From contig DIYE01000218.1 in assembly GCA_002428885.1 (NCBI GenBank), positions 1-8,762 on the forward strand: 8,762 nucleotides of DNA. Direction: 5' to 3'. Under the pieces are notes generated by a model. It saw only the letters and a list, made by a program, of their open reading frames with translations. It did no database searches and was not told the origin of the DNA. This document shows positions 5,767 to 8,762 of the stretch, in pieces. The stretch is from Alphaproteobacteria bacterium UBA6062. Its GTDB lineage: Bacteria > Pseudomonadota > Alphaproteobacteria > Sneathiellales > Sneathiellaceae. Each line of letters starts with the position of its first letter. Position 1 is the first letter of the stretch. The position numbers and the translations under genes are program-made.

Positions 5767-7431
5767 ATGTTTATTCAAAAAAAGGGCCTGGCAGCTGCTG
5801 CCATGGCCGTCTCAATCGCTTTGCCAGGCGTCGCTCAAGCAGAAACGCTGACCATGGGCATGGCGTCCGAGCCGAGCTCTATCGATCCTCACTATCATAA
5901 CCTGGGCCCAAACAACGCGTTACGCCGCCATATGTTTGAGTCTCTTGTTGATCAGGACGAGAAGCAAAATCTGGGTCCGGCGCTTGCCGAATCCTGGAAA
6001 CCAACCGGTGAAACGACCTGGGAATTTAAACTCCGCAAGGGCGTCAAGTTCCATGACGGTTCCGATTTTACGGCCAAAGACGTGATTTTTTCCGCTTGCC
6101 GTATTCCGAACGTACCGAACAGCCCGTCCAATTTCGTCAGCTTTACCAAAGCCATCAAGAATTTTGAAATGCCGGATGCGCATACCCTGATCGTCCATAC
6201 GGAAAATGCAACACCGCTTCTGCCGACTTATTTCGCCAACTGGGGCATTCTGTCTGCAAAAGCCAGCGGTGTGACCGGTGACATCAAGTATGACAAGGAA
6301 AATTGCGGCCTGACAACCTTCCCGGCGACAGCGGACTTCAACAAAGGCTCAGCAGCCATTGGAACAGGTCCATATACCTTTGGAGAATTTGTAAAAGGCG
6401 ACCGTCTGGTCCTGAAACGGAATGACGCCTATTGGGGCGACAAAGCCCAGTGGGACAGCGTTGTCATGAAACCGATCAGCAACGCAACAGCAAGGATGGC
6501 TGCCCTGTTGTCCGGTGATGTTGACTTTATCGATGCCCCGCCAACCCAGGATCTGGAGAAGCTGAAATCCAACGCTAAGTTTGAACTGTCCCAGGGACTG
6601 TCCAACCGGGTGATTTATCTGCATATGGATCAGTTCGGCCCCTCCTCCAACGGTGTTAAGGGAACAGGCGCACCAGCCGCCAAATATGAAGGTGAAGGTC
6701 CTTGCGCATCTAAAGACTGTGAGAAGAACCCGTTCCTTGACAAACGCGTTCGCCAGGCTCTCTCGAAAGCCATTAACCGCGAGGCAATTGTCGCCAAAAT
6801 CATGGGTGGTGTTGCGGTTGCCGCCGGCGAACTTCTGCCGCAGGGTTTCTTTGGAACAAATCCTGGCATGAAGCCGGAAGCTTATGACCCGGAAGGTGCG
6901 AAGAAACTACTGGCGGAAGCCGGTTATCCTAACGGTTTCGAACTGGTCCTCGGTACACCGAATGACCGGTATATCAACGACGCCAAAGTGGCACAGGTTA
7001 TTGCCCAGATGTTCACCCGCATCGGCGTAAAAACATCCGTCAATGCGATGACCAAAAGCGTGTTCTTCAAAACCCGTAACAAATACGAGTTTTCCATCTA
7101 TCTCGCAGGCTGGGGCGCCGGTACAGGTGAAATGTCCAACCCGCTTCGCGCCCTGGTCGGAACACGCAGCAAGAAAACCGGTCTTGGCGGTACAAACCGC
7201 GGGCGTTACAGCAATGCGGATCTGGACAAGAAGATCCTGACAGCCCTGTCCACTGTGGATGACGCCAAACGGGAAATGATCCTGCAGGAAGCCAGCCGCC
7301 AGGCCATGGATGATTACTCCATTCTGCCGCTTCACTATGAAGTGACAACATGGGCGCATCGCAAAGGTCTGAGCTACAACGCTCGTGCAGACCAGTACAC
7401 CCTTGCAACCGGCGTAACCAAAGCCAACTAA
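5767..7431 (+). CDS. Periplasmic substrate-binding protein of an oligopeptide/dipeptide-type ABC transporter (SBP_bac_5)
   Basis: The 554-residue protein captures a peptide-like solute in the periplasm and delivers it to the permeases encoded downstream. A Sec signal peptide is clear: basic MFIQKK, a hydrophobic stretch rich in Ala, and an AQA cleavage site after residue 25 (mature start ETLTMG). The family signature is at about residues 74-109 (AESWKPTGETTWEFKLRKGV, then FHDGSDFTAKDVIFS), and the C-lobe element RVRQALSKAINR lies near 327-338. I chose the ATG at 5767 over the upstream in-frame codon at 5725 because of the AGGGAG Shine-Dalgarno 6 bp before it and the well-formed signal peptide. 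A loop at about 290-322 carries Cys313 and Cys318, and Cys111 and Cys180 are elsewhere, so disulfides are possible. Peptide, opine or other amide cargo cannot be distinguished from the sequence. Confidence 0.95.
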   Translation: MFIQKKGLAAAAMAVSIALPGVAQAETLTMGMASEPSSIDPHYHNLGPNNALRRHMFESLVDQDEKQNLGPALAESWKPTGETTWEFKLRKGVKFHDGSDFTAKDVIFSACRIPNVPNSPSNFVSFTKAIKNFEMPDAHTLIVHTENATPLLPTYFANWGILSAKASGVTGDIKYDKENCGLTTFPATADFNKGSAAIGTGPYTFGEFVKGDRLVLKRNDAYWGDKAQWDSVVMKPISNATARMAALLSGDVDFIDAPPTQDLEKLKSNAKFELSQGLSNRVIYLHMDQFGPSSNGVKGTGAPAAKYEGEGPCASKDCEKNPFLDKRVRQALSKAINREAIVAKIMGGVAVAAGELLPQGFFGTNPGMKPEAYDPEGAKKLLAEAGYPNGFELVLGTPNDRYINDAKVAQVIAQMFTRIGVKTSVNAMTKSVFFKTRNKYEFSIYLAGWGAGTGEMSNPLRALVGTRSKKTGLGGTNRGRYSNADLDKKILTALSTVDDAKREMILQEASRQAMDDYSILPLHYEVTTWAHRKGLSYNARADQYTLATGVTKAN

Positions 7432-7440
7432 CGACTATAT

Positions 7441-7481
7441 AAAAGAAAACCGGGTTCCATTCAGAACTCGGTTTTCTTTTT
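7441..7481 (+). terminator. Intercistronic intrinsic terminator/attenuator hairpin
   Basis: The arms at 7441-7457 and 7464-7480 pair over 17 bp with a single G-U wobble (7453-7468) and a 6-base loop (CATTCA). The core is ACCGGGTTC/GAACTCGGT, and the 3' side ends in TTTTCTTTTT. It starts 10 bp after the binding-protein stop and ends just before the permease ribosome site. It probably terminates part of the transcripts and protects the upstream mRNA, so that the binding protein is made in excess over the membrane subunits. The A-rich left arm means it could also work on the opposite strand. Confidence 0.8.
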
Positions 7482-7498
7482 CTTGAGGAGGCTTTCCC

Positions 7499-8473
7499 TT
7501 GCTTGCCTTTACCATTCGCAGGCTGTCTCAGAGCGTTGTCGTTCTGTTTGTCATGTCCATTATCGTCTTTGCAGGCGTGTATGCGATCGGGAATCCGGTC
7601 GACATCCTGATCAATCCTGAGGCGGATATCGCTGAGCAGGAAGAAACCATTAAACGCCTTGGCCTCGATAAACCTCTCTGGGCTCAATATGGCCTGTTTC
7701 TGAGCAATGCCCTGCAGGGTGATCTGGGAAATTCGTTTGTTCATAATATTCCGGCGCTGGAGATTATTTTTACCCGTCTCCCCGCCACACTGGAACTGGC
7801 CATGGTCGCCGTCGGCCTTGCCATTATTTTCGGTGTTCCACTTGGCATGATAGCCGGCCTGAAGGATGACAGTTTCATCGGCAGGACCATCATGACCGGA
7901 TCAATTTTGGGCTTCAGTCTGCCCACATTCTGGGTGGGACTGATCCTGATCATGTTCTTCTCCGTATCTCTCGGCTGGCTGCCTGCCTCGGGACGCGGGG
8001 ATACGGTCAATGTCATGGGGATAGAAGTCAGCTTCCTGTCCTGGGATGGCCTTTCACATCTGCTGCTGCCCGCTTTTAATCTGGCGCTGTTCAAGATGTC
8101 CCTCGTCATCCGGCTGGCAAGATCCGGCACGAAGGAAGTCCTACTGCAGGACTATATTAAATTCGCAAGAGCAAAAGGTGTTTCGGACACTCGGATTATC
8201 TGCGTTCATGTCCTCAAGAACATCCTGATCCCTATCGTTACAGTTCTGGGGCTGGAGCTTGGCAGTGTTATTGCCTTTGCAGTTGTCACGGAAACCGTCT
8301 TTGCCTGGCCTGGTATCGGCAAATTGCTGATCGACAGCATCAGTAACCTGGACCGCCCCGTGGTCGTCGCTTATCTGTTGCTGACCGTTACCATGTTTAT
8401 TCTGATCAATTTCATCGTGGATATCCTTTATTCCGTTCTGGATCCGCGTGTTCGTCTGGGAGGGTCCAACTGA
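7499..8473 (+). CDS. Oligopeptide/dipeptide-type ABC transporter permease, DppB-like
   Basis: The 324-residue inner-membrane subunit forms half of the translocation pore. It starts with the hallmark N-terminal helix of DppB/OppB proteins (IRRLSQSVVVLFVMSIIVF, residues 6-24), followed by a periplasmic segment with LGLDKPLWAQYG and GDLGNSF (about 54-80). Further hydrophobic helices lie near 98-120, 134-157, 185-205, 244-268 and 292-315. The cytoplasmic EAA-type loop is at about 219-244 (DYIKFARAKGVSDTRIICVH, then VLKN), where the ATPase docks. The C-terminus LDPRVRLG is typical. The start is a TTG, supported by a strong GAGGAGG Shine-Dalgarno 7 bp upstream and by the family N-terminus. No ATG fits. 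Its stop overlaps the next gene's ATG by one base. Confidence 0.95.
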   Translation: MLAFTIRRLSQSVVVLFVMSIIVFAGVYAIGNPVDILINPEADIAEQEETIKRLGLDKPLWAQYGLFLSNALQGDLGNSFVHNIPALEIIFTRLPATLELAMVAVGLAIIFGVPLGMIAGLKDDSFIGRTIMTGSILGFSLPTFWVGLILIMFFSVSLGWLPASGRGDTVNVMGIEVSFLSWDGLSHLLLPAFNLALFKMSLVIRLARSGTKEVLLQDYIKFARAKGVSDTRIICVHVLKNILIPIVTVLGLELGSVIAFAVVTETVFAWPGIGKLLIDSISNLDRPVVVAYLLLTVTMFILINFIVDILYSVLDPRVRLGGSN

Positions 8474-8762
8474 TGACCGTTACCTCAATGGGCGAAAAGA
8501 GTATTAACCCGTGGCGTCAGTTTGCTTCGGATTTTGCCGAGAAAAAGCTTGCCGTCGTCGGTCTTATTGTTTTTGTCGCACTGATTTTCGCCGCGGTTTT
8601 TGCGCCCTGGATCACCCCACAGGACCCTTATGACCTGACGCAGATAGATTTCCTGGATGGTCGGCTTGAACCGGGCGCCAAAGGGGCAACCATGACCTAT
8701 TGGCTCGGTACCGATGACCAGGGCCGTGATCTGTTATCCGGTATTTTCTATGGCTTGCGAAC
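8473..8762 (+). CDS. Oligopeptide/dipeptide-type ABC transporter permease, DppC-like, 3' end outside window
   Basis: The 96 complete codons present encode the N-terminal part of the second pore subunit. They contain a cytoplasmic start, the first membrane helix (LAVVGLIVFVALIFAAVFAP, about residues 26-45), the PWITPQDPYD segment typical of DppC/OppC, and the conserved periplasmic motif YWLGTDDQGRDLLSGIFYG (about 76-94). The ATG overlaps the upstream permease stop as TGATG, so translation is probably coupled. Transporter ATPase genes (DppD/DppF type) would be expected further right. The first methionine is chosen because of the overlap. A second in-frame ATG five codons later is possible. Confidence 0.93.
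   Translation, partial: MTVTSMGEKSINPWRQFASDFAEKKLAVVGLIVFVALIFAAVFAPWITPQDPYDLTQIDFLDGRLEPGAKGATMTYWLGTDDQGRDLLSGIFYGLR

Noticed and set aside
5648..5851. Possible small leader ORF before the binding-protein gene
   Set aside because: It starts at a non-ATG codon without a ribosome site and runs out of frame into the signal peptide coding region.
7067..7744. 225-codon minus-strand open frame across the binding-protein/permease junction
   Set aside because: It runs through the terminator hairpin and two confident genes, and has no recognisable domain.
1..8762. tRNA, rRNA, insertion sequence, CRISPR array or prophage genes
   Set aside because: No cloverleaf, transposase, terminal inverted repeat, spaced repeat array or phage-like gene is visible on either strand.

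Overview
This 8.8 kb window has no mobile elements, RNA genes or CRISPR. It looks like a chromosomal catabolic/transport region of a moderate-GC Gram-negative proteobacterium. The Sec signal peptide on a periplasmic binding protein, the gene families and the codon choice suggest an alphaproteobacterium, but no 16S or other taxonomic marker is present, so this is inference. Two transport-linked modules lie side by side.

Module A (positions 1 to about 3040, minus strand) reads GntR/UTRA-type repressor, then S-methyl-5-thioribose (MTR) kinase mtnK, then the ATPase of a ribose/simple-sugar (CUT2-like) ABC transporter that runs off the left edge. The genes are tightly spaced (31 bp and 7 bp). The AT-rich region upstream holds a promoter and four copies of a 15-bp palindrome, ATTCATC-N-GATGAAT (two perfect, one with 14/15 matches, one with 12/15). 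One perfect copy lies in the promoter spacer, one lies around the start of transcription, and the weakest overlaps the regulator's start codon. The simplest reading is a self-regulated operon for importing and phosphorylating methylthioribose, a sulfur-containing sugar of methionine salvage. This operator array is the best candidate for something undescribed.

Between the modules is a small P-loop kinase-like gene (FlaR/adenylate-kinase-like, 3071-3571, minus).

Module B (3633-8762) is a divergent pair of units. On the minus strand is a LysR regulator followed 30 bp later by an M14/aspartoacylase-family zinc deacylase. On the plus strand is an oligopeptide/dipeptide ABC system: a binding protein, a strong intercistronic hairpin, a DppB-type permease with a TTG start, and a DppC-type permease that overlaps by one base and runs off the right edge. 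The 217-bp divergent region carries a GTAT-N11-ATAC LysR-type box, an exact 11-bp direct repeat and a perfect TATAAT for the lysR gene. The layout suggests LysR-controlled uptake of a peptide-like or N-acylated compound that the deacylase then hydrolyses. The substrate cannot be read from the sequence.
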